Below are positions 49,901 through 63,813 of a stretch of DNA of 64,000 nt, piece after piece. The DNA is from Euwallacea fornicatus. Lineage: Eukaryota; Arthropoda; Insecta; Coleoptera; Curculionidae. Positions within the stretch are counted from its first letter, which is position 1. The number at the start of each line of letters is the position of its first letter. The position numbers and the translations under genes were made by a program. The notes beneath the pieces are model-generated. The model was given only the letters and a program-made list of their open reading frames with translations. It searched no databases and was not told where the DNA came from. The stretch spans positions 1,054,001-1,118,000 of the forward strand of contig NC_089550.1 in assembly GCF_040115645.1 (NCBI RefSeq), read 5' to 3'.

Positions 49901-52900
49901 AACATTTGTAATCTGCCTTACTATTAAGAAGATAAAGTCCCATGCAAAATATTAAATATTAATTTTGGCTTCTTATCAAGTCATAAATAAATAAAGAATA
50001 TTGCTCACAAATGCTATAGGTTCTCTATTTCCGTATTAACAGTTTTATCTCCCCAGTTTGTGTCAGAAATACAAATTACAGAAATATCTTCTATGGAAAA
50101 GCCAAATTATTGAAATTATGTAAACCAGGGCTATGACGATAATTTCCGTTGAAACAGGGTATAAACCAATGGCAAACCTATTTGTCTATTATATTTTTTC
50201 CAAGATAAAAAGAACTTTATTTGTCTATCAAAGTTCAATAATTTGTCTCTAATAAAGAGTAAACAACAAAATCACAAAGAATAAAACTCACTTTCTAACA
50301 ATTTCTCTACTTTCTTCATTCAAATCCTCCCACCACATCGCGAAATACGATATTTCCGCCCAAATGAACTTCCTCCTAGGATCTTCCGGAAGTTTTTGCA
50401 ACATATTATTCAAAATATGTTTAGTCTGCGTGGTATAGTACTCGTCCAAAGTCCTGATCCATCCGGGATCGTTGTGTGAATGCGGTACCACGAACACTTT
50501 CAGTTTGTTTTGCTTATTCCAGTCTTTTTCATCCACCTCTATCCGCCACCCCTGTTTCCACACTCCTCCATCCGGATTGTCAAACGTTAAGATTTTGTAC
50601 ACATCCAACATCTGGATGTCTGTCTTTGGTTTGTAATTTATTTGGAATGGACACGTAGAACTTAAAATGAATTTAATATAAAGACTGCTATATGGCTTTG
50701 ATTAAATGACAGACCTATAGATCATTTCTGAGACATCTCTAATTGACTGCTCAGGTGGGGGAGCTATAGGCCTTCTTTGGGCTGAATTTGTACTTGAACT
50801 AAGCATATTTTGCATCGCAACTTTAATTTCAGCGACGGCATTGTGATGCTTGCTGAGGTCGTCCTCAAGTTGCTTTATTCGGTCCTCAAAATGCAACCAC
50901 TGGTTCTGAAAATTCGCGCAATTATGGCCTTAATTATTATACAGGATGGTTAAGAATTGTGCGACACTATTTGAGGTGTGTATTCTCTAGTAAAAAAAAA
51001 AAGAAAAAAGTTCATATAAGCATGTATACGATTTTTATCGGTAGCAGAGTTACAGAGTAGTGTATTTTCTGAGAGCTAGATCTATAAAATCCTTTAGAAA
51101 AACTTTTTTGTACGGCACTGATTAATTTTAATATTTTTCTTAAGTTTTTTAATCTACTATCTAAATTGAATTTCTATTGATTTTTGGTTGAATTCTGTCT
51201 AGTTTCCTCAATTAATTAATATAAAAATTCAATAAGATCTGCGGACTCCTGCTAATTTTTTCTTAACATTTAACACCCTGTAATTCGGCTACCGATTGAA
51301 ATCGGAGATATTTTCATATGAACTTTTTTCTTTATTTTGTTCTAGACAATACATACTGAAACGTCCTTTTTTTTATGTGTAATCGAATCAAAACTTGTCT
51401 TTAAAGTCCTATAGTCCAACATATTACATAAAAATGGCATGTCTCAAATACCTTTAATTATTGCTAAATATCAGTTTTAGTATTAGAAAGTTTTTTTTTC
51501 TATAATTGCAAGAGCAATGCATTGGTATCGGCTCAAATACCTTATTGAAAAATCCTCAGTTTTGATACATTTTCATTTCCAACAGGTTACGTGTGCAGCA
51601 ATAAGAAAATAATCTTATATTGATTTATACAAACAGTAATTTTAATAAATATAAAACCAGTTGATAATGACAAGTACGTACTGATATATGTTTCTTGAAG
51701 TTAAACATTTGAGTATTCAAGTATATAACTGCATGTTTATTAAAGTTTGAATACATAATCAATCTTTATTTTATAAGTAATAACACTTATTTAGGTATGG
51801 TTATGTGTTTATGTGTAACCTACAGTTTCTGTTACTCGGCAAATATATATCAACCAAGATAAAATTAAGTAAATATCAATATTTTTAATATTATTTAATG
51901 TAAATTTTCCAATAACTAAATGTTTAAAACAAAAAAAATAAAAATAGAATTTTACTTAGGAAATATTTATTTAATTGTTAAAATAGAGATTAAGGATCTA
52001 CATCTAAACCTATATAGTGTGTCCATTACGAGTATGTCTTGTAGATTAATTGGGAAAAATGTGGCAAAATTTAGGGAATACTAGAATGGAGAAAACAATT
52101 TATTAAAAAAAAAAAATCGAAATCTCCAACTTTTATTTAATTTTTTCTCTATCTCATAGTAACAAATAATAGGACATTAAAAAACCTTTTTTGAACTTAA
52201 CTTTAACACGACAGAACAGAATTAAATTATATTTCAAAAAATTCTCTTCTAATGTTAATTTCAGTACATGGCAGATGTGTAATACATCTAGGTCACCTAT
52301 CAAATCCAATGTTAAAAAATGCTCCTTAGAGAACATGCTAGCAAGAGCACCAGTTAACTGCATTATTAGATGTGTTTTGTGCATTGTTATATGTATTTTC
52401 CTACCCCATCTGGTTTTACATGGTCATAACAATGTTTTTTAATATGTTTTTTGTTTTAAACTTATATTATTAACAGTAAAAATTATTCTGAGATTGATTT
52501 GTGGGTAAATCTAAATATTGTTAATTTTCTTTTTGGCGTTTTCTTGTGTGAATTTTTAAATCAATTGTAGACATCAAGACTGTCTTTTTAAAACTGTTAA
52601 TGACACTAAAACTCCTGTTGTGTATCGAGTAAATATAGATTTAAGATTATTATTATAGAAGTCAATGCTTTTAAAACGTCGCCACACAAAAAAGAATGTT
52701 TTCAATGCTCATATTATTAATTGCTTATAAAGGTGCTATTCATGCATATTTTCCTTAAAGGTAAAGCATTTGACACTGGAGAAAATAAGGCAAAAAGGAG
52801 GCTGACAATCAAAAAACTTTCTTTTCTAAAGCATTGTAGTGTGCTTGTATAATTTTTTCCTTATTATACATTGTCACATGTGATTAGGTTTCTCTCAGAT

Positions 52901-53303
52901 TGGGTTTTTTATTAGCAAAATTACCGTAATATTTTGTAGGTGGGTATTACCTTACTATTTGTACTGTTAAAAATGTTATGAGATTGTGGGTAATTTTTAC
53001 CCATTTAGAGAAAAACCCATTTGTTGATTAAAACAAAACTACAGGGCAATTAAGCTAAAGCTACTTTTTGCCAAGAAAACAGTGTTGCAATTAAATTTTA
53101 CTTGCTCTATTCCTCCTAACATTTATGCTTTTAAGAAAATACTGAGCAATTATTGTACTTACATCTTTGTAGTCCTCCTTGATGCCGCCTTTGCTTATTG
53201 ATAGAGTTAAATCTCTTGTGGAATAAATAGTAAAAACTATGAGTAAAAGTATAAAGGAACCAAAAAAAATTACTGCTTTCTTTAATCTCATTTTGGCAAA
53301 CAT
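43971..53303 (-). CDS. MAN2A: Golgi alpha-mannosidase II (GH38)
   Basis: Sixteen exons (minus): 53303-53163, 50905-50715, 50660-50292, 49679-49378, 48838-48652, 48505-48328, 48270-48086, 48016-47831, 47752-47482, 47431-47274, 47107-46904, 46507-46326, 45313-45180, 45126-44851, 44579-44286, 44114-43971; 1133 aa, all phases agreeing. Trims two mannoses from GlcNAcMan5GlcNAc2 in N-glycan maturation. Type II topology: short basic N-terminus, membrane anchor about residues 10-27, coiled-coil-like stem (FEDRIKQLEDDL). GH38 active-site elements: HSHNDPGW (171-178), the nucleophile in WSIDPFG (Asp287), PLGDDFRY (420s) and FQHHDGITGTAK (559-569). Downstream are YTSRPFYKRMDR, GVANRPGDRSGGYLFLP and LPLQANYYPIP. 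The loop after the nucleophile is LGLMQP, not the HS-TMPY usual in the family. A donor-like GTAAGT in the last exon is not used in this model, because reading through gives the expected CPME terminus. Confidence 0.95.
49680..50291. other. Mannosidase intron with a transposon-like terminus
   Basis: The intron between exons 3 and 4 (612 bp) contains TATAGGGTGTCCAATTTTAA at about 49756, matching the terminal motif of the elements at 1073 and 34260. No matching opposite end was seen. Confidence 0.5.
50976..51353. repeat. Inverted repeat (foldback or MITE remnant) in mannosidase intron 1
   Basis: The left arm (about 50976-51056) and the reverse complement of the right arm (about 51276-51353) share GTATT-TCTAG, a long A run, GAAAAAAGTTCATAT and ATC(G)GTAGC-GA(G/A)TTACAG. 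The arms are about 80 bp and imperfect, separated by about 220 bp. The GTTACAG/CTGTAA ends resemble transposon termini. Location is intron 1 (50906-53162). Confidence 0.7.
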
Positions 53304-54706
<1,403 letters not shown>

Positions 54707-54709
54707 ATC

Positions 54710-55896
54710 ATGGGTGTACAGGTGCAAACTCTTTCTCCTGGAGACGGTGAGTTTGGTGTTTTGGCACGCGACAACATCCTTTAAAATTGACTATTAAGTT
54801 TAATCTTTTTTTTTTATCAGACAATTTTCTTCACAAATCCCCAGCTTTATTATTATTAATTTCCCTATTGAAAATCCTTTTCCGTTACGTTGAAAGTCCG
54901 CAGTAATATTTTCCAAAGGCAATTTAAAAATCAATAAACATTCAGCTTTAGCGCTGCCGGACCTCGACCTTGAAATAATTCTCTGGGAAGTTTTTTTTAC
55001 ATTAATTTTAGCAATTAATACTTTGATAAATAATTTTTTCCTGTAAAGTTAATATTTCTTTATATAGCAATGCTACAGACAAATTAGTTAAAATTATAAC
55101 AGGTTCCACCTTTCCCAAAAATGGGCAAACTGTAGTGGTCCATTACACTGGTACCTTGGAAAATGGAACCAAGTTTGATTCGTCTCGTGATCGAGGAGTG
55201 CCTTTCAAGTTCCATATTGGCAAAGGGGAAGTTATTAAAGGATGGGATGAGGGAGTTGCTCAGGTCAGTATATTATAACACAGCCCTTCTTTTTACATTT
55301 AATGTTCTTTTACTGTAATTGTACAGGGCATTCCCCAAATATATGACATACATTCAAGATTTATAATACATTAAAAAATAAAAATGAATAAATTGCACTT
55401 GAAATTCTTCATATATCATTCTATGTGAAAAATTGTATTTTTCAGCATATTTCAAATTATTTTTTGTGCCAAAAATTAAGTAATTGTGGAATTGTGGATG
55501 AGAGTATGTACAGTTTTTTTTATCTTATTTTGATTTGAGAATAACCTCATAAATTAGTATCATGTATTTTGGGGTATATCATGTATGCCTACATTATTTA
55601 TGATATTTATGATGATAACTTATCCTTGCGCTCTTATTGCAGTCCTTTACTTACCTACTTTTTGGGCTGTAACAAGCTGACAAGTGGCTCTTTCTGATAG
55701 AACTTTCAATAAATATTTGATACACTTACAAGTTAAGTTTTGGACTTAAAACATATTAAAATTTCAGTTGAGTGTGGGCCAGCGAGCAAAGCTCATCTGT
55801 TCCCCAGACTATGCTTATGGTTCAAGAGGTCATCCCGGCATCATCCCACCAAATGCCACCTTGATTTTTGATGTGGAACTACTTGAAATCCAGTAA
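54710..55896 (+). CDS. Fkbp12: FK506-binding protein 12 kDa, peptidyl-prolyl isomerase
   Basis: Exons 54710-54746, 55103-55263 and 55768-55896 give 108 aa, the exact length of FKBP12 (FKBP1A) across animals. The protein is a cytosolic prolyl cis-trans isomerase, the FK506/rapamycin receptor, and a partner of ryanodine receptors and type I TGF-beta receptors. The pocket residues are all in place: Tyr27, Phe37, Asp38, Val56, Ile57, Trp60, Tyr83, Phe100, in motifs KFDSS, GEVIKGWDEG, SPDYAYG and GIIPPNATLIFDVELL. The ATG follows the acceptor of a 5' UTR intron by three bases. Intron positions after codon 12 and after GVAQ produce no phase conflict. No unusual change was seen. Confidence 0.98.
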
Positions 55897-56093
55897 ATGA
55901 CATTTAAATTAATTTTTGTATTTAAGTTTGAAGTTGTTCAACACTAAAACAATTAAATAGGTTTTGTGGATTGATTTTTTTCTATTTGTCATGTTATAAG
56001 GTTTAGAGCAGTGTAACTATTATAACTTATTAAATTAATTTGACAATATGCAGTGTTAGGCTTTATTTTTGTGAACAAGTAGATTTGGTCTGA

Positions 56094-56099
56094 AATAAA
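56094..56099 (+). terminator. Polyadenylation signal AATAAA of Fkbp12
   Basis: AATAAA about 200 bp after the stop codon, in TCTGAAATAAAGTTGAG. It is the first canonical signal seen downstream. Confidence 0.65.
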
Positions 56100-56884
56100 G
56101 TTGAGTGAATAGATTGTGGGTTTATGTTTGTATTGTATTGATTTCTATGCACTTTGGTGGATGGACTAGGTTTGATGATGCATAGGCTTAATGGAGTCAA
56201 GATCAATCAAGAGCATGATCGTATATTAGGATGAAAAATGTATAAGGACTAATACGGCATATATTTGGACTGGTACTTGGACATGTACCATGTGACTATT
56301 GACGTGGTTTTAATAAAAGTAGCAACGATTTTTGTATAAAATTTCTGCCCAACTTAATTTACATTCAGCAAGCCCAAGGCTTTTGCGTCAATAGATTTCT
56401 TTTGATTTAAAACATTCATAGTTGAGGATGTTTGTACCATACCTCTTGTCTACTCCATATTTAGGGACAGTCGCGTTTCCGAATTTGAAGACAACCAAAA
56501 ATAAAACGACCAACATTGGTATAGGTATATGTGTATATTGAACTAACTATTTTTGTCAAAATTTAATTTCCAAGATAAACTTTGAAAAATTCTTCAACCA
56601 CTTTACACAAAATAAGACTTACACAACTATGAACCATTTAGCAATAAAAATAAATATTTAGTACATCTATCTAAGAACGAGTTAAAAAAAAAACACCAAA
56701 CCTAGGCGTTAGAATATCACAAGGAATTGCTTTGAAATTATTGATAAATGCGTTAATGAGGAGTCGCAACTATTCAAAAAAATAGTTTAAGAGTGAATTT
56801 AAATTAGTGTTATAACATTTTATAGAAGTATTATTAAACCTATAAACCTATTAAATAATATTGTTTTCTATTACTTCATATCAC

Positions 56885-59800
56885 CTAATAATAAAAGAGT
56901 TCTGGAAAGTTTTGTTCGTAAGTCGGTAGCTTCTTGGACTCCTCTGAGGAAGTATTTCTTTCGCTTTCGCTCAGTGATTTGAAAATTTCATTTAACTTAT
57001 TTTGCAATATGTCGTGCTAAAACACTTGAAACTATACACAAATCTAATTTGTATGTTGAGATTTACCTTAGGCTGCGTTCGTCTAATCAACTCCGAAAAC
57101 GTCGCAGTTCTAAAGGTATGACTTATTTGTTTCCTTCTCTCCGCCTCCGCTTCTTTTCGAATTTCCGGGGGTTCCGTCAAGACTTTTTTCATACTCTCAA
57201 AGGTCAAATCCTCTTCTGGCAATTTCTGCACAAAGAAAATGAAAAACTGTAAGCAAAATGTGATTCATTGAGAAATAATACCCACCCTACTGGCTCCTGG
57301 TGAGCTGGCAGCGCTGTCCACCTCGTGCACTGAAGGAATTTCCATAATACTGCCCCGTGCTCCAGTTTCCATCCAGCTGTGTCGTTGACTTCCCGCTAAT
57401 ACGCCTTATAAAATTGCAATGATTAAAATGAATCGATAAATAATGTAAATTTTGTGCTAAATACCTGGCCCTCCAGCACCATAAGGCGATGTCTGAGTTA
57501 AACGTGATGAGTCTATCCCGGAGCTTTTTAAGTAATCGCACACCGCCATCTAAAATAATCATATAAGTAAAATGTGGTTCAATTTTGTGATGTTATTTTT
57601 GGCAGAATTGGTATATTTTACTGTTTTTTTTTGTCATTAAAAAATTTGCACCCAGAAAGTGTTTACTATTTTTGTCCGAGCGGGAAGATAAAATATCACA
57701 TTTATTTACCTGATCCACTAATAAATGCGGCATCTTATTTATTGATTCGCAATTAGCCGGATAATGTGACAAGATCTCTGGCAGACAATGCGGAGCCTCT
57801 TCTCTCCTAGCTTCAATTATCCGATTACCATAATCGAACAATTGCTGGATATTGACAACGTCGGCTATCAGCACCAGCAAACTCACTACTAGCGTGTGCA
57901 AGTTGAATTTTTGGGCATTGGTGAGCGATGTTGACGTTAGAGCTAAATTTTGAATACTAAAGAAAGAAAAAAAGTAAATAAAATACCAAACAAAAGTTTT
58001 CATAAAAAGTTTGGTAGTCGCTTTTCATAATCAAATAACTTGAACAGGTGTTTGAGAAAATAATTTATTTTTACGAAATAAGCCAGAATTCTTACCCAAG
58101 CAACAATTGCAATAAGTCAATTGCAGTCTCAGTACTAGCCAATTCCACACAAAGTAGAGCTAAAGTAGTGTAAACAGCTTCTATATTGTCAGAGGTATTT
58201 GAGTCCATTTGCAGGCTTGTGTACAACGCGTCATATATTATCGGTCCGTGTTTGTTGATGAAGATCAAATCCGGCCGGGAAGACTTTTCGATATTCAGGT
58301 CCAAATCAATTACATTTAGGCTACAAATGTGTTCAATATTTCAAAACACTTTTTGATAAATTATTATAATACTTACGTAGGTTTGTTTAGTTTGTCTAAA
58401 TTACAATGCCTATCCATGAGGGTGTGGAATATTTTCTGAACCAAAAGCCTCATTTCTGGATCAGGGGCCAGAGACATTCGAAGTAATGGTTCCAAAAAGG
58501 AAACGGGGAATGTTGTATTCAAGTGAATGGTCTGATATTTTGTACCAACCTAATAAAATAAATGAAGTTAGTAATATTTATTTAACTACAAATTAGATAG
58601 AAAGCTTAAAATTTGAATGTATATTCAAATCAAAAAAATAAAAAGAATTTTGGAATCATTTGGAGTAACCACAGAGAAAATCAATTTTCAAAGTATGCAC
58701 TTACCTTCAGCAAACTTTTAAGCAAAATGCTTTGTAACATGTTATCTGCAGGTGTCTGAGCATCAACTAAGGGGAATGGGATCTTGCTCATAATAAACAT
58801 CATGATTTCAATCTTCTGGTAATCAGGCAAATGATTAGCAAATTCTCCTAAAGCATTGATCAAAGCCTCTTGGTACTGTTTCTCTTCCATTTGGCTTGTC
58901 TCATTCTTCACTGAGTCCCTCAGATGGTTTAATAAAGAATTGATTATTTCCAAGACTGAAGGACCTAAAAGAAATATCATGAGTAAGATTTTTATATACA
59001 TTAAAATTAATTTACTTACCAACACTTTCTCCTGCAGCAATGGCAATTATTTTAGATAAAACTTCAGCTATACTAGTCCTAATGGTAGGACTAGACTTTG
59101 CATTATCATCTAAATGTGCCATAAGAGTTTCCACAACAGTGTATGAATATTGAGCCTGAAATATATCATTAAATATTTTATAAATTTTACGTTATTTTAT
59201 TTTATACCTGAATGGAAAACATAATTATTCTAAAAGTGTGTATGGCAAATTCATTAGGAACCCACAATTTGTGATTGTCAAAATGCCTAAAATTAATAAT
59301 TTCCAAGTAAAAAAAAATTACACATTTGTGATTCATTATTACTTTAATACAGGCTTTAAAACTGCTTTGATATGCCCAAATGAAGCCCTGCCTACAAGCT
59401 CTCTTAAACAAGTTTCAGCTAGCATTGGAGGATTCACACTTTCCTCAGGATTTGAGTCTCCATTTGGGGTTTCCTTATGAAAACTTGACTCCTATTAAAT
59501 GGAATTGTAAATCTTTTTAAATACAATAGAACTGAAATGATTCTCACTTGCATATTGAACAACAAACTGGGAACAATTTTGTCCATGTGGACAGGTTCCC
59601 ATATGTTCTCCACTAAATCATCTGAAACTGTTTTTCGAACAACTGCTTGCAACCCTTTTATGCCAGCAGTTCTGATTTTGTCCCTTACTTCTTTGCAATC
59701 ACCACTGTGACACATTACTGAAAATTTGCTAACAAAAAAATCATATCTCCTATGATAGGATGGGGTGTCTTCTTCAATATTTGCAAATTTAACAAACTAA

Positions 59801-60248
59801 AAATATGGAAACATGTTAAATTGCTTTTGGTTGATTTAAACATCTACTTAAAGCTTACAGACTGTGTGGCTAAAATCTGCAGATCAGGTTCCATGGACTC
59901 AAGTAGTTTTTGCACCATTTTAAGAAAGCTCTCAACAAATAGGTTCAAGGTGGGTGCATGGCAAGCCAGCAAGAGTTGATCCATGGCTTCCATTGCAATA
60001 ATAACAAATCCATACCTCCTCCTATAAATATCCCTAGCAGCTCTTTGATATAAATATTCCCCGATCCTATCCAATTTTTCTGGCGAGCTGAGTGAGTAGA
60101 AAGTGAGTTTCTCCATGTTACTCTTAACCAACCCATCTTGAGGGTAAACTGGGAAGATACTATCAACTAACCGTTTGTATCGGGGTCTAAATGCACTGAA
60201 ACAGCCACAACAACCTAAAAGACAATTCATGAATCGATTTAAAGCCAT
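56885..60248 (-). CDS. EFR3: EFR3 homologue (rolling blackout), plasma-membrane PI4-kinase scaffold
   Basis: Exons (minus): 60248-59859, 59796-59548, 59491-59343, 59286-59208, 59155-59020, 58964-58705, 58549-58377, 58320-58096, 57956-57710, 57549-57465, 57395-57286, 57225-57067, 57016-56885; 797 aa with all phases agreeing. EFR3 (Drosophila stmA/rbo) anchors PI4KIIIalpha with TTC7 and FAM126 at the plasma membrane. Near the N-terminus Cys9, Cys13, Cys14 and Cys16 (CLLGCCGC) are palmitoylation candidates, followed by FRPRYKRLVDSIFPV, the basic membrane-contact patch. Typical family segments are GLVKSNMEKLTFY, AMEAMDQLLLACH, FVKFANIEEDTPSYHRRYDFF, GLQAVVRKTVSDDL, HMDKIVPSLLFNMQ and LWVPNEFAIHTFRIIMFSIQ. 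The rest is alpha-helical repeat. The C-terminus ends LPTYEQNFPELFYY. Eight residues precede the first Cys, more than in human EFR3, so a spliced shorter start is possible. Confidence 0.95.
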
Positions 60249-63200
60249 AGCAATCGGGGATCATGTTTAATTGGTACTGGGAGTATTGTAAAATTGATAG
60301 TAATGGATCTAATTGTTGGAACTAAATGGTTATTTAATATTGTTCGAGATAAAGAAGGTTATCAGTAAGTGGTGTTATATTACCGGTACACATGCTGAAT
60401 TGATATGCGTAATTTGTTAATCGTAAAAATTGTGAATTAAAATTTAGTTTTAATTATTTTATCTAAATATGCTGAAGAATGCTTAAAAATTCACGATAAG
60501 TTTCCAATTGACGTTTATAACGTCAGATCACAGCTGATTTTGCAATTTGACAGAAAGTAATTAGGCGCTTTTATTTAACAGTTCACTGCTCCGACATTAG
60601 TAATGGAAATCTATAGAATCATTAGAGTATATTCGATTAATTTTATAATTTTCTCGTTTCCAAATTTCGAAATTAATATTATCTCAAATTAACAATCTAA
60701 TAATTATATATTTGCCAATAAATATTAAATGTATAAGGCTATAATAGCATAATAATTATTTTGCATGTATGTTATTTAAATCACACTGGTAATAAGATTA
60801 AATTTGAGTTTCAAGATTATAGGACAATATTCAAAATAAAAATCCGCTGTGGCTTACAAGACAAACAAGATAATTCTGCTTCCTTTTCCTTTTAACCACG
60901 TTTTTGGAATATTTCTAAATTCAAAAAGACTGAAAATGATTCAAATTTGCATAGACTTAAGTATCTTTCTGCTAAGGAGTAAACTTTTCAACTATTTCCT
61001 TAACAATAAATAGTGAATGGTAAACTTAGTACAATCACATTCAATACATGCACTTTCGTAAGTGGTGCCACCCATCGATTGAAAGACGAAGTATTTAATA
61101 ACAGAACCGAACACAAGCACCCCAGCACCATCTATCAGAACGCGCTTCTGACTAATTCCCTCCTAACTTTTCCCAGTATTTTACGTATGTTTTCAGTGTA
61201 AATTTAATCGAAATTTGATAATTTAATCAAAGGAGGAGACTAAGAAAGTTTCGTTGGTGAGTTTCTTTTTTAAGTGAGCCAAGAACAATAAAATATCTCC
61301 AAATGCCAGCAAACAAAAAGACTTACTAACTTGTTTTGTGAATGAGTGACGGAACCAAAAAGAAAATAAGTAAGATTATGAGTTTATGCGTAACGTTTTT
61401 GAAATTGTCACGTGCGTTTCTTTTGCAATTATTACAACGTTAAAGATTAAATATATCATCTGTTGTTTGTAAAAAGAGTTATAAGATGTAGGAAAAGGTA
61501 TAGGCCGAACAAAATTTGAGTTTATAGAGCGGTTTGAAAAAGTGCATAAGAATCGAACATTTTTAATTTAAATGGAATCCCCTGTATATTTTTACATTTT
61601 CTGCATGCCTTATTATGAATTTCAAAACAATTTGGATCGGAAGTAACGACTATTACTTTCGTTATTGGGTTCCTTCTGTTATTGAATATTTGAAATATGA
61701 GCATCACATTTCAAACACTCAATATTTTGTATATACATCAAACTCTGTATAGGGTATGCTATAAGAAATAATATGAGCATTTGAAGGAAAATAAAAAAAT
61801 GTGAAAATGTACAGGAGGTTCTATTGAAAATTAAAAATGCGAACCTTAGATCATTTATTTGAGCCACTGTGAGTACTTAAAATTAAACGCAGTCTTTATT
61901 TCTGCTCTCATCTCATAATACATGTATTTAATCTATTTTGTTCTCTATGATGTTTGGAGGTAATCGTTGACTTTTAAAATATCGGCCACCCACTGTTAAA
62001 AAATATGTTGGGACACTTTAGAAGTTCGCCTGTAATCTGGTGTACTTTATTGAATAATAGACTGATACTTACATCCTGGATCTGTGAAGTTCTGATAAAA
62101 AGTATCAAATATTTCGGCTACTTCACTGGGATCAAAACAGCACTTTATAAACGACATGATTTTTACACGTTCCTCACCGCACTATTTTCTGCCGCTGAAC
62201 TATCAGGCTTTATACAATTGAGGCCACAACACACTTCTCCTTTGGATTATTTCAGAGTATGTAAGTACTTATGTAAAGTCGCAACTAACTTACTGCAACA
62301 AAAACTGGCTACCTTTACACTGAATAAAATACTACCTACTTATGTACTATCATGGCACATCTGTTGTAGCAAAAACAATTAATTATGGTGTATTAGCATT
62401 AATGATGCCAGTATAATGATGGGTCATCAGGCACGTTATTAGTTCATATAAAAAACATAGAAAATTATAATAACACAGCTCTATTGTTGCTTAAGTAGGA
62501 TACCTAATTTAATTATCTATCCATATCGATTCCGTTTATATAACACCAAAAAAGCACAATTCCTTTATCAAAATGCATTAAATTATTATTGTCACATATT
62601 CCTGTAAGCTGTATGCGTCGAGAGGCGCATCTCTCAAGGGGAAACCGTACACTACTAACGAGTGTTAAAGGGCGTCGAATGGCTTATTCAGGCACGTGGT
62701 GAGAGGGTTTTCTCCTTTTTCCAGAAGCACGGCGCATCCTGCCTTTTGTTCCATTTCCCGCGTGGGGGACAAGGATGTAGATGGTTTCAGCACTTTCCTA
62801 AATGTGGGGTAGTGTGCTTTTGGGGCTTCAGCGAAGTCTTGCGCAATAAAGGCGACCTTAGTAAGGGGTTGAGGGTTGTATGATGTAAGGCTATCGATAA
62901 ATTTTTAAGCATTTTTTACTGTGCTTGCGCCTACTGGCCAGTATTAATGTAACCCTAATTCTAATAAATTTAAATTCACTTATGAACGGAAATGCTGCTT
63001 TAGACAGTATACATATACCTATCTAGGTAGTTGGATTATTAGTTCGGATTGTCGTTGGTCCTTATCGACTTCTTCCAGTCACCGAAAACTAATGGCGATG
63101 ACATGGGAGCGTGCATTTTATGCAACGAATAATACAAATGTTCCTAGCATGGATAACCACGGCGTCTATAACGAATTTCTTCCTTTTGTGAGAAACAGTG

Positions 63201-63676
63201 AATTTGCTTAGAAAAAAAATATTTAAAGCGATACAAAAAACGCGATAATCCTAGATCTTCAGACATCTTTTATGAAAAGCACATCGCGTTTCCATGGAAA
63301 CGCCACTCTTAAACCGAAGTCAACGCGATACTCCCCAATATAATTTACGTGTTTAATGAAATTTGTACCTTAGGATAAGATCCGACAGGTGTCGCTCTTT
63401 CTGCGGCACTATTTATTTTTAGCCTGGTGCTGGTTACCCTGTATATTTGTTTATTGTTTTATTATGGTCAACTACTCAAATATTATACTGCATTTTTGTT
63501 CATTTTCACATGCCTGAAGTGTCACGTTAGTTGGCTGATGACGAAATGAATTCTCCATTCTCCACATGGACCACGTACACGGATTATGGTCTTAACTCAA
63601 AGGGAAACTTGGTATAACATGCTATTAAACCGACCGATGTGGTCGCGTTGACCACATCTTTAGGACGTGAACTTAC
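60249..63676. other. Gene-free stretch upstream of EFR3
   Basis: No exon was recognised. The plus-strand frames at 61013, 62005 and 62662 lack motifs. Two transposon-terminus-like motifs point towards each other's backs at about 61587 (CCCCTGTATA) and 61808 (TACAGGAGG), each followed by a similar TTAAAAATG segment, suggesting ends of two related insertions. Confidence 0.4.
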
Positions 63677-63813
63677 GGACGCTAGTTCCATGTGAGAAAT
63701 TTCGTCATGGTCATCATCAGGGTACGTACACATTATAGCGAATAACAAAGCAGCCACTTGGTCCGGTTGGAATTCTCCATTGTGGGGTCCCGGGGTGCGA
63801 TCATCAGTGTTTC
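63677..63813 (-). CDS. Possible internal exon of an unrecognised gene
   Basis: On the minus strand an acceptor (TTAACTACAG) opens a 137-nt reading frame that closes at a strong donor (GTCC|GTAAGT). It reads DDRTPGPHNGEFQPDQ, then ALLFAIMCTYPDDDHDEISH and MELAS. Composition is GC-richer and codon-like compared with flanks. I do not recognise the family; without neighbouring exons this may be a chance open frame. Confidence 0.3.
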
